The translations under genes and the position numbers were made by a program. Positions 24,477-34,023 of a DNA stretch of 64,000 nucleotides are shown here, one piece after another (the first letter of the stretch is position 1; the number at the start of each line of letters is the position of its first letter). The stretch spans positions 1-64,000 of the forward strand of contig JALEVQ010000013.1 of assembly GCA_022788205.1 (NCBI GenBank), given 5' to 3'. Under the pieces are notes generated by a model. The model saw only the letters and a list, made by a program, of their open reading frames with translations. It was not told the DNA's origin and searched no databases. The DNA is from Robinsoniella sp. GTDB lineage: Bacteria; Bacillota; Clostridia; Lachnospirales; Lachnospiraceae.

Positions 24477-26891
24477 GTGAAAAGAAAAGCAGAATTATTG
24501 GCACCGGCAGGATCTATGGAAAGTTTAAAGGCGGCAGTACATGCTGGTGCAGATGCCGTCTATATGGGCGGAACGCGCTTTGGTGCCCGAGCATATGCAG
24601 ATAACCCGGATCAAGAACATTTCAAAGAGGCAATCGATTACTGCCATCTTCACGGTCGAGCACTGTACATGACAGTCAATACGCTTTTGAAAGAGCAGGA
24701 GATTGAGGGGGAACTGTATGAATATCTTGCGCCTCTCTATGAGCACGGATTGGACGCTGTGATTGTGCAGGACTTCGGAGTGCTTTCCTTTTTGAGAGAG
24801 CAGTTTCCGGATCTGCCAATTCATGCCAGTACCCAGATGACCGTGACAGGATCACAGGGTGCTTTCTTTTTGAAAGAACAAGGCGTGACTAGAGTGGTGA
24901 CAGCGAGAGAGCTGTCTCTAAAAGAAATCCGTGACATCTATGAGAAGACAGGGATGGAGATCGAGAGTTTTGTCCATGGAGCACTTTGTTACTGTTATTC
25001 AGGACAGTGCCTTTTCAGCAGCCTCATCGGCGGCAGAAGCGGAAACAGAGGACGATGCGCACAGCCTTGCAGACTGCCGTATGATCTGTATGAAGGTGAG
25101 ATGCGCCGAAATGGTTCGGGAGATTTGTACCTGTTAAGCCCAAAGGATATGTGCACATTGGATCTGTTACCTGAAATTTTAGACAGCGGCGTCTATTCCC
25201 TGAAGATTGAGGGACGTATGAAACGACCGGAATATACCGCAGGTGTTGTGCGTATCTATCGAAAGTATCTGGATCAGTGCCTTGAGATGGATAAGACTTC
25301 TAAGGAAAAGTACCGTGTGGAGGAAAAGGATAGAAAAGAGTTGATGGATCTCTATAACCGCGGCGGATTTAACGAAGGGTATTACAAGACGCGAAACGGA
25401 AAAAAGATGATGTCCTTAAAAAGACCAAATCACTACGGTATCGCAGCGGCGAAGGTCGTGGAGACAAAAAGAGATATGATACAGCTTCAGGCACTGGAGC
25501 ATGTGGCACCGGGAGATATTCTGGAATCCTTTGCCGCATCTGATCCGAAAAAAACGGAAGTGACACTCGGACAGGAGAGAAAACGGGGAGAGCGCTTTTC
25601 CGTGAAAATGCCAGTCTCGGCACAGGTTCAGAAAGGATGGACTTTCAACAGAACAAAAAATAAACAGCTTTTGGATGAACTCTGCGAGACATATGTGTGC
25701 GGCAATTACCAAGAAAAAATTAATGGAAGATTAAAGATTTTAAAAAATGAACCTGTTATACTGGAATTGACGATGGGAAGTCGAAAAGTTTCTGTCAAGA
25801 GTGATCCCCCGCTCGAGGCGCAAAAACAGCCTCTGACGCAGGAGAAGGTCAGAAAACAGTTGGAAAAAACAGGAAACACAAGTTTCTGTTTCAATAAGCT
25901 TGAGATCGATCTGGAGGAGGGTGTGTTTTTGCCAGTACAGTCTTTAAATGAGCTGCGAAGAGAAGGACTGGAAACATTAACAGAGAACGTGCTCTCACCT
26001 TATCGCAGGGAATTAAGAGTCTGTACTGCACAGCAGCAGGATCGATCGGAAAAAGAGCTGGAAGGGGAGATTCTGCTTTTTGTAGAACTGCAAAGTTTGG
26101 AGCCTTTAAAAGAATTGATGGAAGTAAAGGAAATCGGAGGATTGTACCTCGACGCTGCGGCGTGGAAAAATTTTGCGGATTCACAAGAGATGAGAGAGGT
26201 GGCACAAAATTGTCACACGGAAGGAAAGGAATGCTTTTATGCGATGCCGCGCATTTTTCGCATGGACACCAGGGAACAGTATGAGATGGTCTGGGATGAG
26301 ATTGAAAGAGCAGGCTTCGACGGTATTTTAATCCGCAGTCTGGAAGAATATCAATTCTTGAGAGAAAAGGGATATGGAGGAAAAATCATCGCGGATCATA
26401 ACCTGTATAGTTATAACAGAAGAGCAAAAAATTTTCTGAAGAATCAGGGGGTGGAGCGCGAGACGGTTCCTTTTGAGTTGAACAGCAGAGAACTGTCAAA
26501 GAGAGGATGTCAAGGAAGCGAGATGATCCTTTACGGGCGAATCCCTCTTATGGTCTCGGCACAGTGTCTCAAAAAAACTGTGAAAGGATGCAGTAAAAAA
26601 ATGGAATGGCTTTCCCTGAGAGACAGAAAGAAAAAGCGCTTCCCTGTTCAGACGGTGTGCAGATTCTGTTATAACGTCATTTATAATGAAGTGCCTTTGT
26701 CTCTGATTGGAGAGTGGAAAGAGATTCGAAGCCTGTCACCATCTGTTGTGCGGCTGTGTTTTACGACAGAGAAAAAAGAGGAGATCTTGCAGGTGACAAA
26801 AGAGTTTGCAGCTGAGATCTTCCATGACGGATGGATGGGGGAGAAGGAGCGGGAATTCACAAGAGGGCATTTCAAACGAGGAGTAGAGTAA
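24477..26891 (+). CDS. U32 family peptidase-like protein (possible 23S rRNA C2501 hydroxylase type)
   Basis: An 804-residue protein starting at GTG after AAAGGAAAAA. The N-terminal U32 domain opens with ELLAPAGSMESLKAAVHAGADAVYMGG. It carries the family signature ESFVHGALCYCYSGQCLFSS with the cluster of conserved cysteines (CAQPCR), then a DUF3656-type middle region. U32 proteins with this two-domain layout include E. coli RlhA, which hydroxylates C2501 of 23S rRNA. Protease activity is historical and doubtful. The last 300 residues include another cysteine pair (VCRFCYN). It is followed 12 bases later by the ftsW/rodA-type gene. Confidence 0.85.
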   Translation: MKRKAELLAPAGSMESLKAAVHAGADAVYMGGTRFGARAYADNPDQEHFKEAIDYCHLHGRALYMTVNTLLKEQEIEGELYEYLAPLYEHGLDAVIVQDFGVLSFLREQFPDLPIHASTQMTVTGSQGAFFLKEQGVTRVVTARELSLKEIRDIYEKTGMEIESFVHGALCYCYSGQCLFSSLIGGRSGNRGRCAQPCRLPYDLYEGEMRRNGSGDLYLLSPKDMCTLDLLPEILDSGVYSLKIEGRMKRPEYTAGVVRIYRKYLDQCLEMDKTSKEKYRVEEKDRKELMDLYNRGGFNEGYYKTRNGKKMMSLKRPNHYGIAAAKVVETKRDMIQLQALEHVAPGDILESFAASDPKKTEVTLGQERKRGERFSVKMPVSAQVQKGWTFNRTKNKQLLDELCETYVCGNYQEKINGRLKILKNEPVILELTMGSRKVSVKSDPPLEAQKQPLTQEKVRKQLEKTGNTSFCFNKLEIDLEEGVFLPVQSLNELRREGLETLTENVLSPYRRELRVCTAQQQDRSEKELEGEILLFVELQSLEPLKELMEVKEIGGLYLDAAAWKNFADSQEMREVAQNCHTEGKECFYAMPRIFRMDTREQYEMVWDEIERAGFDGILIRSLEEYQFLREKGYGGKIIADHNLYSYNRRAKNFLKNQGVERETVPFELNSRELSKRGCQGSEMILYGRIPLMVSAQCLKKTVKGCSKKMEWLSLRDRKKKRFPVQTVCRFCYNVIYNEVPLSLIGEWKEIRSLSPSVVRLCFTTEKKEEILQVTKEFAAEIFHDGWMGEKEREFTRGHFKRGVE

Positions 26892-26903
26892 GTAGGTGAA
26901 AAT

Positions 26904-28301
26904 GTGGCAAATTTAATTATTGAAGTTTCAAAATATTTATTGACGATTTGCATGGTGATTTATACAGTACAGTCCTTTGCTGTATTTTGGAAAAAAAGTG
27001 AGAGTGCGCAGGAATTTTTGTATCTGAGACAGGTTCTGATGATTCTGCTGATTCATTTTATTGCTTTTATGGCACTCTATTTGAAGATGGCAGAGCAGCA
27101 GCTGATGTTTTTCTGGGCTTCCCAGGTTTTGTATCTGCTTACTGTCCAGGTCATGGTGCGCAACTTGTACCCCGAGGCGTCAAAGCTACTCTTAAATAAT
27201 ATGTGTCTGCTGATCGCGATTGGATTTATCATGATTACGCGTCTGTCGTATGATCAGTCGATCAAACAATTCCAGATCATCGTGGTATCGAGCGTGCTTG
27301 CCTTGTTTGTCCCGTTGATTATAAGAAAGTGGAAGTTTCTTCAGAAAGGTACATGGCTTTATGCTATTGTGGGAATCGGTCTTCTGGCGGCTGTTGCAGT
27401 GCTGGGACAGTCATCTTACGGCGCAAAACTGTCGATCTCGATTGGACCGATCTCCATCCAGCCGTCTGAGTTTGTGAAGATCATTTTTGTGTTTTGTATT
27501 GCCAGCATGTTTGCGAAGGCGAGTGATTTTAAACAGGTAGTGATCGCGACGGTCTTGGCGGCCGTTCATGTACTGATTCTGGTAGTATCGACGGATCTCG
27601 GCGGTGCTTTGATTTTTTTCAGTACGTACCTGATGATGTTGTATGCGGCGACGAGAAAGCCAGCTTACACGATGGCAGGGATTGCAGCAGGCTGCGTGGC
27701 GGCGGTGTTCGCCTATTTTTTGTTCTCCCATGTGCGTGTGCGCGTGGAGATCTGGAGGGATCCATTTGCATCCTATGAGGGAAGCGGATATCAGATTGCA
27801 CAGTCGCTCTTTGCCATAGGGGCAGGAGGATGGTTTGGAACAGGGCTGTTTCAGGGATCACCGCGTATGATCCCGATTGTAGAGCAGGATTTTATGTTTT
27901 CGGCAATCGCAGAAGAGATGGGCAGTATTTTTTGTATCTGTCTGATTTTAATCTATCTCAATTGCTTTATGCTGTTTTTGAATGTAGCGATGGGGCTGAG
28001 AAATAAGTTTTATCGTATCATCGGACTAGGATTTGGGTGTATGCTCACGGTTCAGATTTTTTTGACGATCGGAGGGGCAATGAAGATGATCCCTTCAACG
28101 GGTGTCACCCTGCCGTTGATCAGCTACGGAGGAAGCTCTGTGATGAGCACCCTGCTCATGTTTTTTATTATACAAGGCTTATATCTGATAAAAGAAGATG
28201 AGGATGAAGAGATTGAAAGAGCAAGAATCTATGAACAATATCAAAGAGAATACGGAAACGACAGCGGACAAAAACAGTACGGGTACCCGCCAGCCAACTA
28301 A
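26904..28301 (+). CDS. FtsW/RodA/SpoVE family peptidoglycan glycosyltransferase
   Basis: A 465-residue SEDS protein with about ten membrane spans. Conserved pieces are ISIGPISIQPSEFVKIIFVF, DLGGALIFFSTYL, FAIGAGGWFGTGL, EQDFMFSAIAEEMG and the C-terminal PSTGVTLPLISYGGSS. SEDS proteins polymerise lipid II glycan chains together with a class B PBP. The next gene is such a PBP and overlaps it, so the two probably form a pair. Which of division, elongation or sporulation they serve cannot be told. The start is GTG after TAGGTGA. Confidence 0.92.
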   Translation: MANLIIEVSKYLLTICMVIYTVQSFAVFWKKSESAQEFLYLRQVLMILLIHFIAFMALYLKMAEQQLMFFWASQVLYLLTVQVMVRNLYPEASKLLLNNMCLLIAIGFIMITRLSYDQSIKQFQIIVVSSVLALFVPLIIRKWKFLQKGTWLYAIVGIGLLAAVAVLGQSSYGAKLSISIGPISIQPSEFVKIIFVFCIASMFAKASDFKQVVIATVLAAVHVLILVVSTDLGGALIFFSTYLMMLYAATRKPAYTMAGIAAGCVAAVFAYFLFSHVRVRVEIWRDPFASYEGSGYQIAQSLFAIGAGGWFGTGLFQGSPRMIPIVEQDFMFSAIAEEMGSIFCICLILIYLNCFMLFLNVAMGLRNKFYRIIGLGFGCMLTVQIFLTIGGAMKMIPSTGVTLPLISYGGSSVMSTLLMFFIIQGLYLIKEDEDEEIERARIYEQYQREYGNDSGQKQYGYPPAN

Positions 28302-29778
28302 AAGAATGAAGAAGAGGCGAAAAAGAAACCGGGAGTTTATGCGTGTGACATGGGTTTTCATCAGCATGTTTTTGATTTTGTGCGGCTATCTCGTCTATTT
28401 TAATGTCTTTAAGGCAGAAGAGATCAATACCAATGTGTACAATACAAAGCAGAATGACAGAAAAGGAGATATCCAGCGTGGTCAGATCCTCTCGGCAGAT
28501 GGGGAAATTCTGGCGGCAACGACGTACGATGCGGAAGGAACCGAACAGCGTGTCTATCCATATGGTAGGATTTTTTCACATGTAGTAGGATATTACGTTA
28601 ATGGAAAATCGGGGATCGAAGCAAAATGTGACTACGATTTGACGGATTCTCATATCTCGTTCCTGGATCAGCTGGAAGCTGCGGCAAAAGGACAGAAAGT
28701 TCCGGGGGACAATGTCTATCTGACATTGGATACGAATTTGCAGCAGGCAGCGTATAATGCGCTGGGGGCATACAATGGTGCAGTTGTGATTATGGAGGCG
28801 TCTACGGGAAAGATTTTAGCGATGGTGTCTAAACCGGATTTTGACCCGGGAAGCATCGCGGAAAATTGGGAGATCTTGACGGCAGATGATGCAGGAAGTC
28901 CACTGCTGAACCGAGCGACACAGGGGTTATATCCACCAGGGTCGACGTTTAAAATTTTGACGACGCTTGCTTTTATGCGACAGAACCCGGGGTATCAGGA
29001 TTATGTATATGATTGTGTCGGATATATCTCAAAGGAAGATGCGACCATCACATGCTACAATGGGGAAGCACATGGATGGGAAGACCTGAAGAGTTCGTTC
29101 GCACATTCCTGCAATAGTTCTTTTTGCAATATCGGTCTTGAGCTGGACAATCAGAACTTTATTGCTCTGTGCAATGATTTTGGATTTAATAATTCTCTCC
29201 CGATTTCTTATCTGGAGTACAGCAGAAGTCAATTTAATCTGAAGTCGAATTCTTCCTATGGAGAAGAGATGGCGACTGCGATCGGTCAGGGAGAGACACT
29301 TGTTTCTCCTATGCACATGGCGATGATTGTCTCAGCAGTGGCAAACGGTGGAAATATGATGGCTCCATATGTGATCGACCACATTCAGACAGCACAGGGA
29401 GAGGCGGTAAAAGAGACGACACCGAATATCTATAAACAGGTGATGTCGGCGGACGAGGCAGGAGTTTTGACAGAGTATATGCGAGAGACGGTTCTGAGCG
29501 GGACGGCGAAGATGCTGTATAATGACACTTACAGCTGCGCAGGAAAGACAGGGTCAGCAGAATATGATAATGGTCAGTGGCAGGGCACACATTCTTGGTT
29601 TGTAGGGTTTACAAATGTGGATAATCCAGATCTTGTCATCAGTGTTCTGGTGGAAGATGGAGGATCTGGAAGTTCGGCTGCGGTTCCGATTGCAAAACAA
29701 ATTCTTGATTCGTATTATTATAATTATGACAATTATTATGGTCAGAGCACATATTACAGCGATGGATATGGATATTAA
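28231..29778 (+). CDS. Class B penicillin-binding protein (SEDS partner)
   Basis: About 515 residues: a basic cytoplasmic N-terminus (KKRRKRNR), one membrane anchor, then a PBP dimer-like region (DRKGDIQRGQILSADG) and the transpeptidase domain. Active-site motifs are GSTFK (catalytic serine), SCN and KTG. The final 24 residues are extraordinarily rich in tyrosine (SYYYNYDNYYGQSTYYSDGYGY, residues about 494-515). The start is uncertain: 28231 overlaps the ftsW-type gene by 71 bases, 28198 is in frame further upstream, and 28306 falls just after the upstream stop. The catalytic part is unaffected. Confidence 0.9.
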   Translation: MNNIKENTETTADKNSTGTRQPTKRMKKRRKRNREFMRVTWVFISMFLILCGYLVYFNVFKAEEINTNVYNTKQNDRKGDIQRGQILSADGEILAATTYDAEGTEQRVYPYGRIFSHVVGYYVNGKSGIEAKCDYDLTDSHISFLDQLEAAAKGQKVPGDNVYLTLDTNLQQAAYNALGAYNGAVVIMEASTGKILAMVSKPDFDPGSIAENWEILTADDAGSPLLNRATQGLYPPGSTFKILTTLAFMRQNPGYQDYVYDCVGYISKEDATITCYNGEAHGWEDLKSSFAHSCNSSFCNIGLELDNQNFIALCNDFGFNNSLPISYLEYSRSQFNLKSNSSYGEEMATAIGQGETLVSPMHMAMIVSAVANGGNMMAPYVIDHIQTAQGEAVKETTPNIYKQVMSADEAGVLTEYMRETVLSGTAKMLYNDTYSCAGKTGSAEYDNGQWQGTHSWFVGFTNVDNPDLVISVLVEDGGSGSSAAVPIAKQILDSYYYNYDNYYGQSTYYSDGYGY

Positions 29779-29894
29779 GAGATAGAACCAAAGGATCGCT
29801 GTGCGAAGAAGAGAAAAATCAGTGCCAGAAGAGTGGGCGAGGAGATGACGGCGTATTTTCGAATCTTTCTCAGACAAAGCGAGAGAATGTTTTT

Positions 29895-29939
29895 ATCTGG
29901 GAAGAGGCGAGAATGCGCCAGATTTTTTTGCACGCTGTC
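29895..29939 (+). terminator. Terminator downstream of the PBP gene
   Basis: ATCTGG (29895-29900) pairs with CCAGAT (29928-29933) around a GC-containing inner hairpin, and seven T residues follow. Confidence 0.7.
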
Positions 29940-29968
29940 ACCGAGCGGAAACAGAAAAAAGATAAAGG

Positions 29969-29997
29969 TTGCATGATCTATAAAAAAGAGTTATACT
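29969..29997 (+). promoter_or_regulatory. Promoter of the Nudix gene
   Basis: TTGCAT (29969-29974), 17 bases and TATACT (29992-29997). Confidence 0.65.
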
Positions 29998-30040
29998 AAT
30001 ATCAAGTTTAAGAAAACCAGAGCCAACAGGAGGAATTGCG

Positions 30041-30493
30041 ATGATTGAGGCAACGAGCTGTGGCGGAGTGGTAATTTTTCGAGGCAAAATTTTGGTCCTT
30101 TACAAGAGCTACAAGAATAAATATGAAGGATGGGTTTTGCCCAAGGGAACTGTAGAGCCTGGTGAAGAATTTAAAGATACAGCAACCAGGGAGGTGCTGG
30201 AGGAAACGGGTGCTCGCGCGTCTATCATTAAGTATATCGGAAAAAGTCAGTATACCTTTAATGTGCCGGAAGATACGGTAGCAAAGGATGTGCACTGGTA
30301 TCTGATGATGGCGGACAGTTATTACAGCAAACCGCAGCGGGAAGAGTATTTTGTGGATTCAGGATATTATAAGTTTCATGAGGCTTATCATCTTCTGAAA
30401 TTCTCAAACGAAAAGATGATTTTGGAAAAAGCGTATAACGAGTATTTGGAGCTGAAAAAAAATAACCTGTGGGGAAGTCACAAATATTTCTGA
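30041..30493 (+). CDS. Nudix hydrolase
   Basis: A 150-residue Nudix protein. The Nudix box runs from G45 to A67 in the pattern GTVEPGEE...REVLEETGA, with all catalytic glutamates. The strand before it, GWVLPKG, is typical of diadenosine polyphosphate hydrolase-like members. The substrate is not predictable. The ribosome-binding site is ACAGGAGGAATT. It is a single-gene unit with its own promoter and terminator. Confidence 0.9.
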   Translation: MIEATSCGGVVIFRGKILVLYKSYKNKYEGWVLPKGTVEPGEEFKDTATREVLEETGARASIIKYIGKSQYTFNVPEDTVAKDVHWYLMMADSYYSKPQREEYFVDSGYYKFHEAYHLLKFSNEKMILEKAYNEYLELKKNNLWGSHKYF

Positions 30494-30501
30494 GAGCGCA
30501 G

Positions 30502-30526
30502 GAGCTGCCGTGTGGCAGCTCTTTTT
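30502..30526 (+). terminator. Terminator of the Nudix gene
   Basis: GAGCTGCC (30502-30509) pairs with GGCAGCTC (30514-30521) around a four-base loop; five T residues follow. Confidence 0.88.
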
Positions 30527-30726
30527 CGTCCTATATCTTTCTCTCACAGAAAGATGTGTGGAAAAAACTCGGTGGAACCGCAAGGGAAAATAAATTCTTA
30601 AATTTTTGAAAATTAGATGAATTAACTGCACAAATCTGGTAAAATAATGAAAGAAAAACAAAACGAGAGAAATCGGTGCGCGAAAAACAAAAGATAATTA
30701 AAAAAAAGAGAGAGGGGATGGAAGAG

Positions 30727-32247
30727 ATGTTAGACCAGATTGATCTTTCGAAAAAAATGGAGAAAAAAGAGTTTCGCAGGCAGATGGATGATTTGGGGGT
30801 CAAGATTGCCAGACTGCAGCGTGAGTGTAAGGAGCTGAAAATCCCGGTTGTAATTGTATTTGAGGGATTTGGCGCATCTGGAAAAGGGAGTCTGATTAAT
30901 CAGCTGATACGCCCTCTGGATCCGAGAGGATTTCATGTCTACGCGATCAATGGTGAGTCAGAGGATGAGCAGATGCATCCGTTTTTGTGGCGTTTCTGGA
31001 TCAAGATGCCGGAGAAAGGCAGAATCGCGATTTTTGACAGAAGCTGGTATCGCCGAGTTCTGGTAGACCGCTTTGATGGGGTGACGACTGAAAAGCAGCT
31101 GGCGCACGCTTATCAGGAAATCAACACATTTGAGGAAACGCTGGCGGATGATGGCACGGTGATCATAAAATTTTTCCTTGATATCACAAAGAAGGAACAG
31201 AAAAAACGTTTTGAGAAGCTTTTGGATTCTAAGGAGACGGCATGGCGCGTTTCAAAGGGTGATCTCCAGAGAAACAAGGAGTTTGAGCGCTATAAAGAGA
31301 TGAATGATGAGATGCTCCAGAAGACAGACACCGAATATGCACCGTGGGTGATTGTGGAGGCGATGGACCGTGAGTATGCTGCAGTGAAAGTCGTTTCAGC
31401 GGTTGTGGAGCGCCTGGAGCATCGGATTGCCGTTGTAAAGGAAAAGAAAAAGATAGCACAGGAGCGGACGAAAGAGAAGAAGGAGCCACAGGAAGATGAC
31501 ATGAAGATCTCGATGAAATCGTCGATCCTGAGCAATGTCGATTTATCTTTAGCTTACACGAAAGAAGAATATAAAGAACGTCTGAGTGCATTGCAGAAGA
31601 GGTTGTCTTTACTCCACAGCGAATTGTACCGCAGAAGAATTCCGGTGGTTCTTGCATTTGAAGGATGGGATGCGGGAGGAAAAGGTGGGGCAATTAAGCG
31701 CTTGACAGAATGCATGGACCCAAGGGGATACCGTGTGAATCCGACCGCGGCGCCAAACGATATTGAGAAAGCACACCATTATCTGTGGCGCTTCTGGCAG
31801 AATATGCCGAAGGACGGTCATGTGGCAATCTTTGACCGCACTTGGTATGGAAGAGTGATGGTGGAGCGAATTGAGGGATTTTGTACGCCGCGCGAGTGGA
31901 AACGTGCTTACCGTGAGATCAATGAGATGGAAGAGCAGCTCGCAAACAATGGGACGGTGATTTTAAAATTCTGGATGCAGATCGATAAAGATGAGCAGGA
32001 GAGACGCTTTAAGGAGCGTCAGGAAAATCCAGAAAAACAATGGAAAATCACAGAGGAAGACTGGCGTAATCGAGAAAAGTGGGATCAGTACGAGGAGGCA
32101 GTCGATGAGATGCTGATCCGGACATCGACAACGTACGCTCCATGGATTATTGTGGAGGGAAATAATAAGTATTATGCCAGAATCAAAGTCCTGGAATCGG
32201 TTGTGGAGGCGTTAGAGCAGAGGCTGAAAAAAGAAAAAGCAGAGTGA
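30727..32247 (+). CDS. pap: Polyphosphate:AMP phosphotransferase (tandem PPK2 domains)
   Basis: About 506 residues made of two consecutive PPK2 domains, the layout of class II polyphosphate:AMP phosphotransferases that make ADP from AMP and polyphosphate. Each half has a P-loop (GFGASGKGS near residue 40, GWDAGGKGG near residue 300) and a Walker B-like lid segment (IFDRSWYRRVLVDR, IFDRTWYGRVMVER), followed by an ITEEDWRNREKW-type region. In studied two-domain PPK2 proteins only one half is catalytic; here both P-loops look intact. The start at 30727 has AGAGGGG nine bases upstream; 30718 and a GTG at 30676 are in-frame alternatives. Confidence 0.92.
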   Translation: MLDQIDLSKKMEKKEFRRQMDDLGVKIARLQRECKELKIPVVIVFEGFGASGKGSLINQLIRPLDPRGFHVYAINGESEDEQMHPFLWRFWIKMPEKGRIAIFDRSWYRRVLVDRFDGVTTEKQLAHAYQEINTFEETLADDGTVIIKFFLDITKKEQKKRFEKLLDSKETAWRVSKGDLQRNKEFERYKEMNDEMLQKTDTEYAPWVIVEAMDREYAAVKVVSAVVERLEHRIAVVKEKKKIAQERTKEKKEPQEDDMKISMKSSILSNVDLSLAYTKEEYKERLSALQKRLSLLHSELYRRRIPVVLAFEGWDAGGKGGAIKRLTECMDPRGYRVNPTAAPNDIEKAHHYLWRFWQNMPKDGHVAIFDRTWYGRVMVERIEGFCTPREWKRAYREINEMEEQLANNGTVILKFWMQIDKDEQERRFKERQENPEKQWKITEEDWRNREKWDQYEEAVDEMLIRTSTTYAPWIIVEGNNKYYARIKVLESVVEALEQRLKKEKAE

Positions 32248-32257
32248 GCGAAGAAGC

Positions 32258-32605
32258 ATGGAATGGTATCCTCAGTTATATGTTGGCAAGCAAGTCAGCA
32301 AAAAGAGAAAGCAAATTGTATGGAAAATCAGGCATCACAAAAAGGTTTATGATGTCTATCTGATTACTTTAGCGTCAAATGGGAAAGATATGTTTGACAT
32401 TTTTTTGGCGGGATATTTTTCTTTCCCGGCGCTGGAGCGAAACTGCCCGCTGATTGTGGGCATCGCTGGAAGTCATTTTGAGGCGGTGAACCTTGCTGTT
32501 ACAATTGTGGAGGAAGTTTATCGCAAGACTGGAAATGCCGACGCCAGAACATATCTGGAAGAAATGATGGAGCAATATAGACAGGAAAGAAAGCGGCAGG
32601 TGTAG
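32258..32605 (+). CDS. Conserved-looking protein of unknown function
   Basis: A 115-residue protein I do not recognise. It starts 10 bases after pap, ends two bases before the DUF2953 gene, and is therefore probably in the same operon. The N-terminus (MEWYPQLYVGKQVSKKRKQIVWKI region) and the EEMMEQYRQERKRQ tail are charged; the middle has hydrophobic stretches (DIFLAGYFSF, VNLAVTIVEEVY) that look like a soluble alpha/beta fold and not membrane spans. No catalytic motif is seen. A weak ribosome-binding site (GCGAAGAAGC) precedes the start. Confidence 0.7.
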   Translation: MEWYPQLYVGKQVSKKRKQIVWKIRHHKKVYDVYLITLASNGKDMFDIFLAGYFSFPALERNCPLIVGIAGSHFEAVNLAVTIVEEVYRKTGNADARTYLEEMMEQYRQERKRQV

Positions 32606-32607
32606 AA

Positions 32608-33531
32608 ATGCTGGGTGTGATCTTGGGTATACTCAAAGGGATCGGTATTCTGATTGGTGTGATCTTGCTTCTTTTGCTCCTGATGGTCGGCATCGTATTG
32701 TTTGTTCCGATACAATATAGGATGGAAGGCAGGAAGAAAGAGCAGGATTTGTATGCAAAAGCAGGGATCAGCTTTTTTCTGCGTGCGGTGAATGTGGAGG
32801 CGTCTTTTGAGGAGAAAAAGATGCAGATGCAGATTAAAATTTTCGGGCGAACGCTGGAGCAGTGGAAGCAGACAGCAACAAAATGGAAGAGAAAGAAGAA
32901 AAGGGACAAAGCACAAAAAGAACAGCGCCAGGATGGAAAGACGAGACAGAATAAAAAAGAAGAAAAACCGATCATAAAAAAAGAAGACAGAGAAAAAATA
33001 TGCACGGAGGGACAGAGACAGAAGAAGGAAGAAAAAGTGAAAAACATGGCAAAAATGTCGGAGACAGAAAAAGCGGAACATCCGGCGGAACAGAAGATGT
33101 CGAACATTGAGAAATCTGCAAAGACCATAAAGAGAAGAATGCAGAAAATGACAGAGAATCTTCGAAACATCACAGAAAAAGTACGCCATTATTATGACTT
33201 GCTCAGAGAAGACAGCACAAAAGAGGCATTTTATTTCTGTCGCAGTCAGCTCCTGTGGTTGCTTCGCAAAGTGGCACCACGAAAAATGACAGGTGATGTG
33301 CAGTTTGGAACAGGAGATCCGGCGATGACTGGGCAGGTGATGGGAATGATCAGTGTAATACTTCCTGTCTATTCCTATGAGATTGAGCTGGAACCTGACT
33401 TTGAGAAAAAGATATTCGAAGGGGAAGTAAAGGTAAAAGGAAGCGTTCAGACTTGGAGTTTCGTGGTCGTTGCCTGGCGTCTTTGGAGGAACAAGAACCT
33501 GCGAAGAGTTATAAAAAAATTCCGGGCATGA
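32608..33531 (+). CDS. DUF2953 domain protein (YtfI-like)
   Basis: A 307-residue protein with one N-terminal membrane span (GIGILIGVILLLLLLMVGIVLFV), a long Lys/Glu-rich coiled-coil linker (residues about 90-190) and the DUF2953 domain at the C-terminus (FGTGDPAMTGQVMGMISVILPVY and the following strand-rich part). DUF2953 proteins are of unknown function. In B. subtilis the homologue ytfI lies directly before the germination gene ytfJ (gerW), the same order as here, so a sporulation or germination link is inferred. Confidence 0.82.
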   Translation: MLGVILGILKGIGILIGVILLLLLLMVGIVLFVPIQYRMEGRKKEQDLYAKAGISFFLRAVNVEASFEEKKMQMQIKIFGRTLEQWKQTATKWKRKKKRDKAQKEQRQDGKTRQNKKEEKPIIKKEDREKICTEGQRQKKEEKVKNMAKMSETEKAEHPAEQKMSNIEKSAKTIKRRMQKMTENLRNITEKVRHYYDLLREDSTKEAFYFCRSQLLWLLRKVAPRKMTGDVQFGTGDPAMTGQVMGMISVILPVYSYEIELEPDFEKKIFEGEVKVKGSVQTWSFVVVAWRLWRNKNLRRVIKKFRA

Positions 33532-33557
33532 GCGAAGAAAATAGAGGAGGAAAAACA

Positions 33558-33968
33558 ATGGCATCAGAAAATAATTTTAAGACAACAGTGGATTCCCTTT
33601 TTAAAGGGATGGATGGTTTTATGACATCAAAGACAGTCGTGGGAGAGCCGATCACGATAGGGGATACAATCATCGTTCCTCTGATGGATGTGTCATTCGG
33701 TGTGGCGGCTAAGGCAGTCACAGAGAATTCTAAAAATAACGGCGGAGGAGGAATGGGAGGAAAGATGTCCCCCTCTGCGGTGCTGGTGATCCAAAATGGG
33801 ACGACAAAATTGGTGAACATTAAAAATCAGGATGGGCTGACAAAGATTCTTGATATGGTGCCAGATTTTGTGGAGAGATTCACATCACCAGGAAAAGACG
33901 AGAGCGCAGCAGCTTCCGAGAAGAAAGAGCCAGACCAGAAAAAAGCACAAGACAAAAAAGAACACTGA
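33558..33968 (+). CDS. GerW family sporulation protein (YtfJ)
   Basis: A 136-residue GerW/YtfJ protein. The conserved core VGEPITIGDTIIVPLMDVSFGVAAK is followed by a glycine-rich loop (GGGGMGGKM), then PSAVLVI and a charged Lys/Glu/Gln tail that is variable in the family. YtfJ is made in the forespore in B. subtilis and affects germination. The start follows GAGGAGGAAAAAC. It sits 26 bases after the DUF2953 gene. Confidence 0.9.
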   Translation: MASENNFKTTVDSLFKGMDGFMTSKTVVGEPITIGDTIIVPLMDVSFGVAAKAVTENSKNNGGGGMGGKMSPSAVLVIQNGTTKLVNIKNQDGLTKILDMVPDFVERFTSPGKDESAAASEKKEPDQKKAQDKKEH

Positions 33969-34023
33969 GGTATCAGGAAAGAAAAAAGAACATATAGTAT
34001 AAAAAAGAGAAAAAGGAGCAGAT

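Noticed and set aside
32518..33564. 348-codon minus-strand frame opposite the DUF2953 gene
   Set aside because: Phe/Leu/Ser/Cys-rich composition arises as the complement of the Lys/Glu-rich linker; no start signals.
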